A stretch of 64,000 bases of DNA from Deinococcus radiotolerans (GTDB taxonomy: Bacteria > Deinococcota > Deinococci > Deinococcales > Deinococcaceae), in NCBI RefSeq assembly GCF_014647435.1, contig NZ_BMPE01000008.1, positions 78,310 through 142,309 of the forward strand, written 5' to 3'. Positions 49,542-64,000 of the stretch are shown here, one piece after another. Positions within the stretch are counted from its first letter, which is position 1. Each line of letters opens with the position of its first letter. A program made the translations under genes and the position numbers. The notes beneath the pieces were generated by a model. It worked only from the letters and a program-made list of their open reading frames with translations. It ran no database searches and was not told the DNA's origin.

Positions 49542-50908
49542 GGGTGCTCCTTGAAGTCGTGCCGGATCTGCCTGCGGGTGTCGAGGGTGCCCATCAGGTC
49601 GTGCCAGACGCTCTGGGCGTGGTTGGGTGCGTCGGGTGGCAGGGGTGGGGGGGGCGTGGTGTCGGGGTGGAGGTGATGCGTGTGGTCGTGCAGGGTGCGC
49701 CAGCGTTGCGGCCACTGGGAGGGGTGGTCGGTGTGCCGGAGGGTGTCCTGGAGGAGGGCGAGAATGGCGTGGCTGTCCTCAGGGGTCCAGGGGGTGGGGT
49801 GGTGCGCCAGGGCGGCGAGGATGAGGTCGGGGTCGCGGTCGTGCAGGCCGCTCTGGAGGGTGCGGGCCGGGTCGGCGAGGGCGCGCAGGGCCGGGGTGGA
49901 CGCGTGCGCGAGAAGCGCCTGGGCAAGCGGCTGGTGCCGGTGCGTGAGGGTGCCCGCGATGAGGTCGTCGAGCAGGTGGTGGTCGCGGGCCAGGGTGATC
50001 AGGGCGTGGGGGCCGCCGGGAGTGGCGTGCAGCAGCGCGTCCGGGTGGGCGTGCCGCAGGACGTGGCTGAGTCGGGCCTGGGGGCCGCCGCTCAGGCCGT
50101 CGCGGGGGCTGGGTGGCGTGTCGGGGTCGTGGAGCGCGGCGGCCAGTCGGGCGTTCAGGGCGCTGCGCGGGAGGCGCTGGAGGGTCTGCCGGGCGAGGGT
50201 CTGCACGTCGGGGCTGCGGTCGTCCAGCGCGCCCTCCAGCAGGGGTTCCAGGGTGTGGTCGTCGTCACTCAGGGTGTCCAGCACGGCGCTCAGGAGGCGT
50301 TTGCGGCTGGCAGCGCGTTCCGTGTCGAACTGCGTGCGTAGCAGGGCTCGGGCGGCGCCGGGGTTGAGGGCTCGCAGCACGCGGTGCAGGGTGTCGCGGT
50401 CGGTGTCGCTCAGGGCGGCCCAGGTGGGCTCGTCGGGGGCGTCAGCGTGAGCCAGGGCGGGGCTGTCCGCGTGGTGTGCCAGCCAGCGCCCCCGTTCGCC
50501 CAGCACGCGGGCGAGGGGTACGCGCAGGCTGCGGTCCTGCGTGGCGAGGGTCAGCAGGCGCGGCAGGTACAGCGCCGGGACGCGGTAGCCGTGCGCGTGG
50601 CACAGGGTCAGCCACTCGTGCAGCAGGGGGCCGCCCAGATGCGGGAGGTGCCGCGCGGCGCGGGCCGGGGCTTCCGCACGCGGATCGCTGGGGGCGGGGG
50701 TGGGGGCCGGGGCGGGCGGGTCGGGTTGCCGTCCGGCGGTCGCGGCGAGGGTCAGCAGCGCGGCGCGGGCCAGCAGGGTACCTGCCGGGTCGTCCCGGGT
50801 GACCCGCGCGGCGGCCTGTCCGGTGGCGTCGGGGCCGGGGGTGGGCAGGGGGGCGCGTTCGGTGCCGATCAGCGCGGCGCTCAGCAGGGCCCGGAGGTCA
50901 GGACCCAT
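49538..50908 (-). CDS. DUF5691 family protein of the MoxR cluster
   Basis: 456 residues from the ATG at 50908 (50914 and 50926 are alternatives). It opens with L-R-A-L-L-S-A-A-L-I-G-T-E-R, typical for DUF5691, a family found only beside SWIM and MoxR genes of this kind, with no known activity. The body consists of helical repeats (many L-L-x-x-L-x-D-x-D stretches, as in HEAT-type solenoids), and the C-terminal third is unusually rich in His, Asp and Pro. It overlaps the end of the SWIM gene by about eleven bases and the MoxR gene by four. Confidence 0.8.
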   Translation of the reverse strand: MGPDLRALLSAALIGTERAPLPTPGPDATGQAAARVTRDDPAGTLLARAALLTLAATAGRQPDPPAPAPTPAPSDPRAEAPARAARHLPHLGGPLLHEWLTLCHAHGYRVPALYLPRLLTLATQDRSLRVPLARVLGERGRWLAHHADSPALAHADAPDEPTWAALSDTDRDTLHRVLRALNPGAARALLRTQFDTERAASRKRLLSAVLDTLSDDDHTLEPLLEGALDDRSPDVQTLARQTLQRLPRSALNARLAAALHDPDTPPSPRDGLSGGPQARLSHVLRHAHPDALLHATPGGPHALITLARDHHLLDDLIAGTLTHRHQPLAQALLAHASTPALRALADPARTLQSGLHDRDPDLILAALAHHPTPWTPEDSHAILALLQDTLRHTDHPSQWPQRWRTLHDHTHHLHPDTTPPPPLPPDAPNHAQSVWHDLMGTLDTRRQIRHDFKEHP

Positions 50909-52250
50909 AGTCATTCTCCGGTTCATCCAGGGGGTGCAGGGTGCCGTCCTGCCCGGCGCACAGGGGCGTGAGACTCTGGCCGTCCCATTCGGCGGTGAAG
51001 GTCTGCGGGTGTCCGCCGCCCAGGGCCAGCAGGGTGAGGCGGGCCGTGTCGCTGCCGCCCAGCGGGAGGCTGCCGCGTGCGTCCCCGGCCCGCCAGGGGT
51101 CGCCGTCCCGCGTGGGGGGGTGGACCGTGACAGGCCCGAGGTGGTGCGCGGTGCGGTCCAGCCAGGGGTTCAGGGCCAGGGCGGCGCCGTGCGCGTCGAG
51201 CAGGCCGTCCAGGGTGACTGGTGCGGGCAGGGGGGTGGGGGCGCTGCGGGTGGCCTCGCCGTCCAGGACGTGCCGCTGGGGGACCGTGCCTGGGGCAGGG
51301 CTCAGGCGGGCGCGGACGCTCTTCCCGGCGGGCAGGGCGGGTGGCAGGGGCCAGCCGGGCGCGGCGAAGTCCAGCAGGAGCGCGGTGGTGCCGCTTTCGT
51401 GCAGCCAGCTGCGGCGGGTGCGGACGTGTTCCTCGTCGCTGATGGTGTGGCCCAGCACCAGCCAGTGGGTGTCGGTCCCCCCGGCGGCGATGGTGGCGGC
51501 CTTGTCCAGCGGGAAGCCCAGCGCGGCGCGCAGGTCGGCCTGTTGCGGGGCGCTCAGGGTGTCGCGGCCGGGCCACGCCTTGGTCAGCAGGTACAGGCGG
51601 GCCAGGTGGGCCAGCAGCCGGCCCGGGTGGGGCAGGACTTCGGGGATCATCCGGACCAGGCGGGCGGCGCCGGGCGCCTGGGCGTCCACGAGGCGGGCGG
51701 CCTGGGTGTCCCAGTCGCTGTAGGGTCGCGCGGCGGCCTGCGCCAGTCCGTCCCGGACGAGGTCTTTCAGGAAGGTCTGCAGGGCGTCCAGGCCCAGGCT
51801 GACTTTCTTCTCGCGCGCGGCGCGGCGTTTGGCCTGTGCGGCGGGGTCGGGGCCGCTGCAGGTCTCCCCTGCCGGGTCGGCGTCGGCTGGGCTGGAGTCG
51901 GACGGGGCGTGTTTCGCAGCGCGGCCGTCCAGCCACTTCCGGATGGCATCCGGAGCGGGGTCGCTGCCGAACTGCTGCGGGTGCGCTTCGTGCAGGAGCA
52001 GCAGGGCCAGGGCGTGCTTGCAGGGGAACTTGCGGCTGGGGCAGGAGCACTTGAAGGCTGGGGCGTCCGGGCCGCTTAGGTCGACACCGGTCAGGTAGGG
52101 CTGTCGGCCGCTCCCCTGGCAGTGTCCCCAGAGGTGCGTGGGTTTGGCGTGCAGGTCGGGCCACTGGGCAGGCGTGGCGAGCTTGCGGGCGCTGGCGGCG
52201 CTGCTCGAATCCGGGGCCAGGGTCAGGACGGGGTCGGGGGTGGCGGTCAT
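50898..52250 (-). CDS. SWIM zinc-finger protein of the MoxR cluster (YehQ type)
   Basis: 450 residues. The SWIM motif C-x-C-x6-C-x-H is complete: C68, C70, C77 and H79 in F-K-C-S-C-P-S-R-K-F-P-C-K-H. Around it lie the L-T-G-V-D-L and A-L-A-L-L-L-L-H segments common to the YehQ-type proteins. SWIM domains bind DNA or proteins. The remaining 300 residues are a helical region and a beta-rich domain without a clear family. It is the first gene of the six-gene unit, and the promoter with its palindromic operator stands directly in front of it. Confidence 0.87.
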   Translation of the reverse strand: MTATPDPVLTLAPDSSSAASARKLATPAQWPDLHAKPTHLWGHCQGSGRQPYLTGVDLSGPDAPAFKCSCPSRKFPCKHALALLLLHEAHPQQFGSDPAPDAIRKWLDGRAAKHAPSDSSPADADPAGETCSGPDPAAQAKRRAAREKKVSLGLDALQTFLKDLVRDGLAQAAARPYSDWDTQAARLVDAQAPGAARLVRMIPEVLPHPGRLLAHLARLYLLTKAWPGRDTLSAPQQADLRAALGFPLDKAATIAAGGTDTHWLVLGHTISDEEHVRTRRSWLHESGTTALLLDFAAPGWPLPPALPAGKSVRARLSPAPGTVPQRHVLDGEATRSAPTPLPAPVTLDGLLDAHGAALALNPWLDRTAHHLGPVTVHPPTRDGDPWRAGDARGSLPLGGSDTARLTLLALGGGHPQTFTAEWDGQSLTPLCAGQDGTLHPLDEPENDYGS

Positions 52251-52268
52251 CGGGTCTCCTGACAGCCG

Positions 52269-52312
52269 TTACGCTGCCAGCGTAATGTAGTGCATCCCTC
52301 CTTTGCTGGCAA
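52269..52312 (-). promoter_or_regulatory. Promoter and palindromic operator of the SWIM-MoxR-vWA operon
   Basis: On the minus strand TTGCCA (52312-52307), a 17-base spacer and TACATT (52289-52284) make a good sigma-A promoter. TTACGCTGGCAGCGTAA (52285-52269) is a perfect 7-bp-arm palindrome that overlaps the end of the -10 box and the expected start. A repressor bound there would block the operon. Confidence 0.65.
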
Positions 52313-52390
52313 GCGCAGAAGGGGCCGCCACGCCAGAAGGGCCGGTGGGTCCGGACAACGCCAGAGCCACCGGCCCTCCCAGGTCCCGCC

Positions 52391-52984
52391 TTACTTCATG
52401 CTGTTCAGAATGCGGCCGTACACGTCGTTCATGCTGCCCACACCGTCAATGCGGGTCAGCTGGCCGCGCGCGCTGTAGTAATCAATCAGCGGCTGCGTCT
52501 GCTCGCGGTAGATCTCCTGGCGCCTGCGGGCGACCTCCTCGGTATCGTCGCTGCGCACCGCCTCACCGCGCGCGGCAGCCTGACGGCCCCGGTCCACGAT
52601 GCGGTCAATCAGGACCTGATCCGGCACTTCCAGCAACGGCACGGCACGGACGGGCGCGCCCAGTTCTTCCAGCAGCACGTCCAGTTCACGCGCCTGCGCA
52701 CTGGTGCGGGGGAACCCGTCGAAGATGACGCGCACGGCGTCCATGCTGGCCAGCTTGTCGCGGATCAGCGCGATCAGGATGTCGTCCGGCACGAGTTGCC
52801 CGGCGTCCAGGATGGGCTTGACCTGCTGGCCCAGTTCGGTGCCGCGCGCCACGTGGTCGCGCAGGATGTCGCCCGTGCTGATCTTGACCAGGTCCTTGTC
52901 CTGCGCCAGTCGTTCTGCCTGGGTGCCCTTGCCCGCGCCGGGAGGCCCGAGGAAGATCACGACGTTGTGTTTGGGTTGAGTCAC
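52391..52984 (-). CDS. adk: Adenylate kinase (short LID type)
   Basis: 197 residues from the GTG at 52984, which has a GGAGGA site. The P-loop G-P-P-G-A-G-K-G-T (13-21), the D-G-F-P-R-T segment and the R-x-x-D-D-T-E-E region are in place. The LID is the short form without zinc cysteines. The enzyme balances AMP, ADP and ATP. It follows secY in the spc operon, as in many bacteria; the next gene in the usual order, infA, lies 13 kb away here. Confidence 0.97.
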   Translation of the reverse strand: MTQPKHNVVIFLGPPGAGKGTQAERLAQDKDLVKISTGDILRDHVARGTELGQQVKPILDAGQLVPDDILIALIRDKLASMDAVRVIFDGFPRTSAQARELDVLLEELGAPVRAVPLLEVPDQVLIDRIVDRGRQAAARGEAVRSDDTEEVARRRQEIYREQTQPLIDYYSARGQLTRIDGVGSMNDVYGRILNSMK

Positions 52985-53128
52985 TGTTGTCCTCCGTTCA
53001 CCCTTCAGCATAGTGGCTGAGGGTCAGATTCGGGCGGCCCTGGTCAGAATGCGGCTGTTCCCACTCCGGGAACAGGAAACGCGCCGCCTCCGGCTGGGAG
53101 GGCGGCGCGCTTCAATTCTGGGGCCGGT

Positions 53129-54460
<1,332 letters not shown>

Positions 54461-54919
54461 TTACTCCGCCTTCTCGGCTTCGTTCGCTTCGGGCAGGATG
54501 ACTTTGCCGCCGGCCGCTTCCACGGCCTTCACGGCGCCTTCGCTGGCGGCGTCCACGTGAATGGTCACGGCGCGGGCGATGTCGCCGCTGCCGAGCAGCT
54601 TCACGGGGCGGTTCTTGCGGCGCACGAGGCCCGCGAGTTCCAGCACGTTGCGGTCAATGGTGGCGTCCTCGATGTTCGCCAGCTGCGCCAGGTTCACGAC
54701 TTCGAACGTCACGCCGACGTTGTTGAAGCCGCGCTTGGGCAGGCGGGCGATCAGGCGGCTGCGGCCACCTTCGAAGAAGCTACCCTTGCCAGCGCCGCTG
54801 CGGCTCTTCTGGCCCTTGTGACCGCGACCGGCGGTCTTGTCGGTGCCGCCGGGGCCACGGCCGACGCGCTTGCGGTTCTTGCGGCTGCCGGCGTTGGGCT
54901 TGAGTTCGTGGAGTTTCAT
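54461..54919 (-). CDS. rplO: 50S ribosomal protein L15
   Basis: 152 residues. The N-terminal [14 protein letters not shown] and the glycine-rich [17 protein letters not shown] motif are diagnostic. L15 is a late-binding large-subunit protein. Its ATG overlaps the rpmD stop by four bases (ATGA). Confidence 0.98.
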   Translation of the reverse strand: MKLHELKPNAGSRKNRKRVGRGPGGTDKTAGRGHKGQKSRSGAGKGSFFEGGRSRLIARLPKRGFNNVGVTFEVVNLAQLANIEDATIDRNVLELAGLVRRKNRPVKLLGSGDIARAVTIHVDAASEGAVKAVEAAGGKVILPEANEAEKAE

Positions 54920-55083
54920 TCTTGCACCTCCAGCAGGTGCTTGACGGTGTTCACCATGCCGCGCACGGCGGGGGTGTCACGGACCTCGCGGGTCTGGCCG
55001 ATCTTCTTCAGGCCGAGCGCGTGCACGGTCTTCACCTGGTAGCCAGGGCGGCCGATGACGCTGCGCTTCAGGGTGATTTTCAC
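54916..55083 (-). CDS. rpmD: 50S ribosomal protein L30
   Basis: 55 residues, [13 protein letters not shown] ... [12 protein letters not shown], starting at a GTG at 55083 that overlaps the rpsE stop (GTGA) and ending four bases into rplO. It lacks an entry of ordinary length, but the R-S-x-I-G-R-P and G-L-x-K-I-x-Q-x-R-x-V-x-D-T-P core of L30 is complete. Confidence 0.96.
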   Translation of the reverse strand: MKITLKRSVIGRPGYQVKTVHALGLKKIGQTREVRDTPAVRGMVNTVKHLLEVQE

Positions 55084-55601
55084 TGGGCGCCTCCGGTGGG
55101 CTGCACCTCGCCGCGCAGGGCACGGACCTGCTTGGCGGTGCGGAGGTTCTTCAGGCCGTCGAACACGGCGTAGGCCACGTTGACCTTGTTGCGGCTGCCC
55201 AGTTCCTTGGACAGCAGGTTCGTGATGCCGGCCAGTTCGGCGATGCTGCGGGGCACGGTGCCCGCGATCACGCCGGTACCGGGGCCTGCGGGTTTGAGCA
55301 GCACGCGGCTGGTGCTGTTCTCGCCGACGATGTCGTGGGGGATGGTGCCGTTCTCGACGGGCACCTGGATCATGTTCTTGCGGGCGATGCTCTTGGCCTT
55401 TTCAATGGCCACGGGCACTTCTTTCGCCTTGCCGATGCCCATGCCCACGCGGCCGTTGCGGTCGCCCAGGATGACGAGCGCAGCGAAGCGGAAGCGGCGG
55501 CCGCCCTGGTAGGTCTTGCTCGTCCGGTTGACGAACAGCATCTTCTCTTCGAATTCGCTGCTTTCGCGGTCCATTCGGTCGTTCCGTCGGTTAGAAGTCA
55601 A
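55080..55601 (-). CDS. rpsE: 30S ribosomal protein S5
   Basis: 173 residues from TTG 55601, chosen because a GGAGGG site stands about six bases upstream and the N-terminal T-S-N-R-R-N-D-R resembles other Deinococcus S5 proteins; the ATG at 55574 has no such site. The dsRNA-binding motif ([18 protein letters not shown]) and [10 protein letters not shown] identify it. S5 takes part in translational accuracy and mRNA helicase activity at the entry site. The start overlaps the end of rplR by eleven bases. Confidence 0.95.
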   Translation of the reverse strand: MTSNRRNDRMDRESSEFEEKMLFVNRTSKTYQGGRRFRFAALVILGDRNGRVGMGIGKAKEVPVAIEKAKSIARKNMIQVPVENGTIPHDIVGENSTSRVLLKPAGPGTGVIAGTVPRSIAELAGITNLLSKELGSRNKVNVAYAVFDGLKNLRTAKQVRALRGEVQPTGGAQ

Positions 55602-55928
55602 GGCCACCCTCCCGCGCCGCGTCGGCGAGCGCTTTCACGCGTCCGTGGTAGCGGTACTGTCCACGGTCAAAGACAACCTTCTTGACGCCCTTGGCCAGGG
55701 CGGCCTCCGCGAGGGCCTTGCCCACGGCGGTGGCGGTGTCGGTCTTGGTGCCCGTCTTGACAGCGGCGCTGCTGGCGGCAGCCACGGTGACGCCTTGGCT
55801 GTCGTCGATGATCTGGGCGTAGATGTGCTTGCTGGAGCGGTACACGCTGAGGCGCAGGCGATCTCCGGCGGCCTGCCGCACTTTGCGGCGGGCGCGGAGC
55901 TTGCGGCGCACGGTCGTCTGGGCAGCCA

Positions 55929-55929
<1 letters not shown>
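55591..55929 (-). CDS. rplR: 50S ribosomal protein L18
   Basis: 112 residues, with [22 protein letters not shown] and the C-terminal [22 protein letters not shown]18 binds 5S rRNA with L5. Its ATG shares one base with the rplF stop (TAATG). Confidence 0.98.
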
Positions 55930-56486
<557 letters not shown>

Positions 56487-56576
56487 GGGATGTCCTCCTT
56501 CTTCCTTAAATTCGGCCTGCCCGGGTGGGGGCCGAGGTCAGGTGAGATGCTCGCGCGCCGGGAATCCTGGTGGGGA

Positions 56577-56978
56577 TTACCAGAGGACGCAGATGACTTC
56601 GCCGCCGACGCCCTGCTTGCGCGCGTCGCGGTCGGCCAGCAGGCCCTTGCTCGTGGAGACCACGGCCAGGCCCAGGCCACGCTGCACGCGGGGCAGGTTC
56701 TCGGCGCTCACGTACGCGCGGCGGCCGGGGCGGCTGATGCGCTCGATGTGCTTGATGACCTGCTCGCGCTTGGCGCCGTACTTCAGGGTCAGGCGCAGGA
56801 CGTCGAACTTCTGTCCTTCGGGCAGCAGGCGCTCGTAGGAGGCCACGTAGCCTTCCTGCACGAGCACTTTGGCCAGCTGCTCTTTGAACTTGGAGGCCGG
56901 GACGTCCACGGTCTCCTTGTGGGTGCGCGTCGCGTTGCGGATGCGCGTGAGCATATCGGCGATGGGATCACTCAACAT
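56577..56978 (-). CDS. rpsH: 30S ribosomal protein S8
   Basis: 133 residues from the ATG at 56978. M-L-S-D-P-I-A-D-M-L-T-R-I-R-N-A and the C-terminal G-L-G-L-A-V-V-S-T-S-K-G-L-L are diagnostic of S8, a primary 16S rRNA binder. In E. coli S8 represses the spc operon by binding its mRNA. Here rpsH follows a 250-base leader with its own promoter (57230-57258), and a terminator separates it from rpsN. Confidence 0.98.
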   Translation of the reverse strand: MLSDPIADMLTRIRNATRTHKETVDVPASKFKEQLAKVLVQEGYVASYERLLPEGQKFDVLRLTLKYGAKREQVIKHIERISRPGRRAYVSAENLPRVQRGLGLAVVSTSKGLLADRDARKQGVGGEVICVLW

Positions 56979-57229
56979 GTAGCCTCCAGGGGCTGGTGTT
57001 GATCCGGGCTGGTTCCCCGCGGAGGGGGCCTGCTCCCGGCAGGTGGCCCGGCCCCAGGCAAGCTGGTGGTCGGGCGCGGTTCTCCCCAAGTGGAAGTGGG
57101 GGCCACAACGTGGCGCGTCTCTTCTGTTGGGTCTTCACCACCACCGGACGATGACCTCTCAAGGCGACAGGTTCGTATCCGGGGGGCACTGCGGGCGCAC
57201 CCTGAAGATTCAAGGCACGGCAACTTGGG
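56979..57229 (-). other. Long 5' leader of the rpsH transcript
   Basis: From the promoter at 57230-57258 to the rpsH ATG there are about 245 transcribed bases without a gene. The stretch is structured, for example CCCCAAGTGGAAGTGGGG (about 57086-57103). No known riboswitch or ribosomal protein leader motif is recognised. Feedback control by a ribosomal protein is a possible role and is inference. Confidence 0.5.
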
Positions 57230-57258
57230 AGTGTATCAGTTCTTCGCCGGTGCCACAA
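57230..57258 (-). promoter_or_regulatory. Internal promoter before rpsH
   Basis: On the minus strand TTGTGG (57258-57253), a 17-base spacer and TACACT (57235-57230). With the terminator just upstream it splits the S10-spc cluster into two transcription units. Confidence 0.65.
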
Positions 57259-57283
57259 GCCGTGCCTGCGCGACGCTACGCAA

Positions 57284-57308
57284 AAGGCCTCCCGCGGGGG
57301 GAGGCCTT
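57284..57308 (-). terminator. Rho-independent terminator after rpsN
   Basis: AAGGCCTCCC (57284-57293) pairs with GGGAGGCCTT (57299-57308); on the minus strand the hairpin ends in TTTTG, the expected U run. It stands 17 bases after the rpsN stop. Confidence 0.8.
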
Positions 57309-57324
57309 GAGGGATGTCAGCTGA

Positions 57325-57510
57325 TTACCAGCTGGCTTTCTTCACGCCGGGCAGTTCGCCCTTGTGCGCCATCTCGCGGATGCAGATGCGGCACAGGCCG
57401 AAGAAGCGGTAGTACCCGCGGGCGCGACCGCAGCGGCTGCAGCGGTTGTAGTTCTGCACGGCGAACTTGTGGCCGCGCGCAGCTTTGACGACTTTGGAAG
57501 TGTTAGCCAT
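57325..57510 (-). CDS. rpsN: 30S ribosomal protein S14, zinc type
   Basis: 61 residues with C-S-R-C and C-R-I-C pairs, so the short zinc-binding (C+) S14. The core [17 protein letters not shown] is intact. It follows rplE by 13 bases and is followed by a terminator. Confidence 0.97.
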   Translation of the reverse strand: MANTSKVVKAARGHKFAVQNYNRCSRCGRARGYYRFFGLCRICIREMAHKGELPGVKKASW

Positions 57511-57523
57511 TGTTCATCCGTCC

Positions 57524-58063
57524 TTATTTGCGGAAGGGCAGGCCCATGGCTTGCAGGAGCGCGCGGGCTTCTTCGTCCGTCTTCGCGGTGGTCACGATGG
57601 TGATGTCCATGCCGCGCACCTTGTCGACCATGTCGTAGGTGATTTCGGGGAAGATCAGCTGTTCTTTGATGCCCAGGTTGTAGTTGCCGCGGCCGTCGAA
57701 GGCGTTGGGGTTCACGCCCTTGAAGTCACGGATGCGGGGCAGGCCGATGTTGATCAGCTTTTCGAGGAACACGAACATGCGCTCGCCACGCAGCGTGACC
57801 TTAATGCCCACGGGCATGCCCTGGCGCAGCTTGAAGTTGCTGATGCTCTTTTTCGCCTTGGTGACGATGGGCTTTTGCAGGGTGATCAGCGCCAGTTCCT
57901 TGGCGGCCTTGTCGATCGCCTTGCTGTCTTCCTTGGCGCTGCCCAGGCCTTCGTTCACGACGATCTTCTCGATGCGGGGCACGGCCATCACGCTGGAGTA
58001 GCCGAATTGCTGCATCATCGCAGGGCGAACCTGCTCGTTGTACTTGGTTTTCAGTTGCTGCAT
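57524..58063 (-). CDS. rplE: 50S ribosomal protein L5
   Basis: 179 residues, [11 protein letters not shown] ... L-P-F-R-K. The segment [18 protein letters not shown] is diagnostic. L5 binds 5S rRNA and contacts the P-site tRNA. It follows rplX after 93 bases, longer than usual; the gap holds no gene. Confidence 0.98.
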   Translation of the reverse strand: MQQLKTKYNEQVRPAMMQQFGYSSVMAVPRIEKIVVNEGLGSAKEDSKAIDKAAKELALITLQKPIVTKAKKSISNFKLRQGMPVGIKVTLRGERMFVFLEKLINIGLPRIRDFKGVNPNAFDGRGNYNLGIKEQLIFPEITYDMVDKVRGMDITIVTTAKTDEEARALLQAMGLPFRK

Positions 58064-58156
58064 GGTGGGTTCCTTCGAGCGGTCTCCCAGTTTTTCAGAG
58101 AGCGCCGCTCAGGCCGCCGCGTGCCCATCGGAGTGGTGGGCGGCGGCCCGGAGTGG

Positions 58157-58904
<748 letters not shown>

Positions 58905-58908
<4 letters not shown>

Positions 58909-59189
58909 GCTTTACCCCCCTCGGTTTCCACGGCGGTGGTTTCGATGCCGCGGGGACGCTCGACCAGTTTGGTGACCTTCCAGGTCTTGGTCTTGCTGAT
59001 GGGACGCACGGCGATGATCTCGACGCGGTCACCGATCTTGTACTCGTTGTTCTCGTCGTGCGCAGCGTACTTGTGGCTGCGGGTCACGACCTTGCCGTAC
59101 AGGGGGTGAGCGAACTTGCGCTCGACCTTCACGCTGACGGTCTTGTCGGCCTTGTCGCTGACGACGACGCCGGTAAAGGTCTTCTTCAT
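58905..59189 (-). CDS. rpsQ: 30S ribosomal protein S17
   Basis: 94 residues. The OB-fold core [20 protein letters not shown] and the [15 protein letters not shown] segment are clear. S17 is an early 16S rRNA binder. It overlaps rpmC and rplN by four bases each. Confidence 0.98.
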
Positions 59190-59372
59190 GCCTGCTCCCC
59201 TTTGCTCAGCTCGGCCTGGACGGTGTTGAGCTGGGCCACTTCACGGCGGAGCTGCTTGACGCGGTGGGGCTGGGCGAGGTTGCCCACGGCCGCCTGGAAG
59301 CGCAGCTCCATCAGTTCCTTCTTGCGGCTGTCGATTTCCTTGGCGAAATCGGCAGGCTGCAGGTTACGCATA

Positions 59373-59386
<14 letters not shown>
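59186..59386 (-). CDS. rpmC: 50S ribosomal protein L29
   Basis: 66 residues, two helices: M-K-L-S-D-M-R-N-L ... [16 protein letters not shown]29 lies at the exit tunnel near the binding site of trigger factor and SRP. It overlaps rplP by fourteen bases. Confidence 0.97.
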
Positions 59387-61226
<1,840 letters not shown>

Positions 61227-61239
61227 GTCCTACCCTCCC

Positions 61240-62078
<839 letters not shown>

Positions 62079-62086
62079 ATCTCTCC

Positions 62087-63920
<1,834 letters not shown>

Positions 63921-63926
63921 GTTCTA

Positions 63927-64000
<74 letters not shown>

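Overview
The window is about 64 kb of very GC-rich DNA from a Deinococcus species. The call rests on the ribosomal, RpoA, IF-1 and GatB proteins, on many promoters that sit directly against the start codon (leaderless mRNAs), and on several typical Deinococcus hypothetical families. No CRISPR array, tRNA, rRNA, phage or intact insertion sequence was seen.

Layout. 1-20.7 kb holds mixed housekeeping and small regulatory genes: a secreted dockerin-type protein, an S4 RNA-binding protein, ComF, GatB, an M15 peptidase, an SdpR-SdpI repressor and membrane-protein pair, a SoxR regulator facing a VOC (glyoxalase-fold) pair across a clear SoxR box, a large GGDEF-EAL protein, an orphan AAA ATPase, a MerR regulator, GltX and DUF1304. 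At 20.67-20.81 kb a 140-bp palindromic element with inverted ends overlaps the DUF1304 stop codon. 21-35.8 kb holds both E1 subunits of a 2-oxo-acid dehydrogenase, a C39-like peptidase with a repeat tail, a type III polyketide synthase, an aldo/keto reductase, a nitroreductase, a lipoprotein, a diguanylate cyclase, Ndk, a two-permease ABC importer core, a RodZ-like protein and an AI-2E family membrane protein.

35.9-39.4 kb is the alpha-type operon on the minus strand (infA-rpmJ-rpsM-rpsK-rpsD-rpoA-rplQ). 52.4-64 kb is the S10-spc cluster on the same strand, from the end of tuf through rpsJ...rpsN, a terminator and new promoter, then rpsH...secY-adk. About 13 kb separates the two blocks. It carries a PadR regulator with a DUF4188 gene, an HEXXH protein, a TPR-GGDEF-EAL protein and a six-gene operon.

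That six-gene operon (44.6-52.3 kb, minus strand) is the most interesting system seen: SWIM zinc-finger protein, DUF5691, MoxR-type AAA+ ATPase, a low-GC DUF3883/NO VEIN-like protein with a nuclease-like E-x-K motif, DUF5682 and a vWA protein with a MIDAS motif. It resembles the E. coli yehLMPQ (MoxR YehL-subfamily) set, but with a compositionally foreign gene placed exactly between the ATPase and DUF5682 by stop/start junctions. Its promoter carries a perfect palindrome. An inducible or conflict-related role is an inference.

Start codons were chosen from ribosome-binding sites, overlaps with the upstream gene, or a -10 box 5-9 bases before the start. All family calls are from reading the protein sequence; no database search was run.
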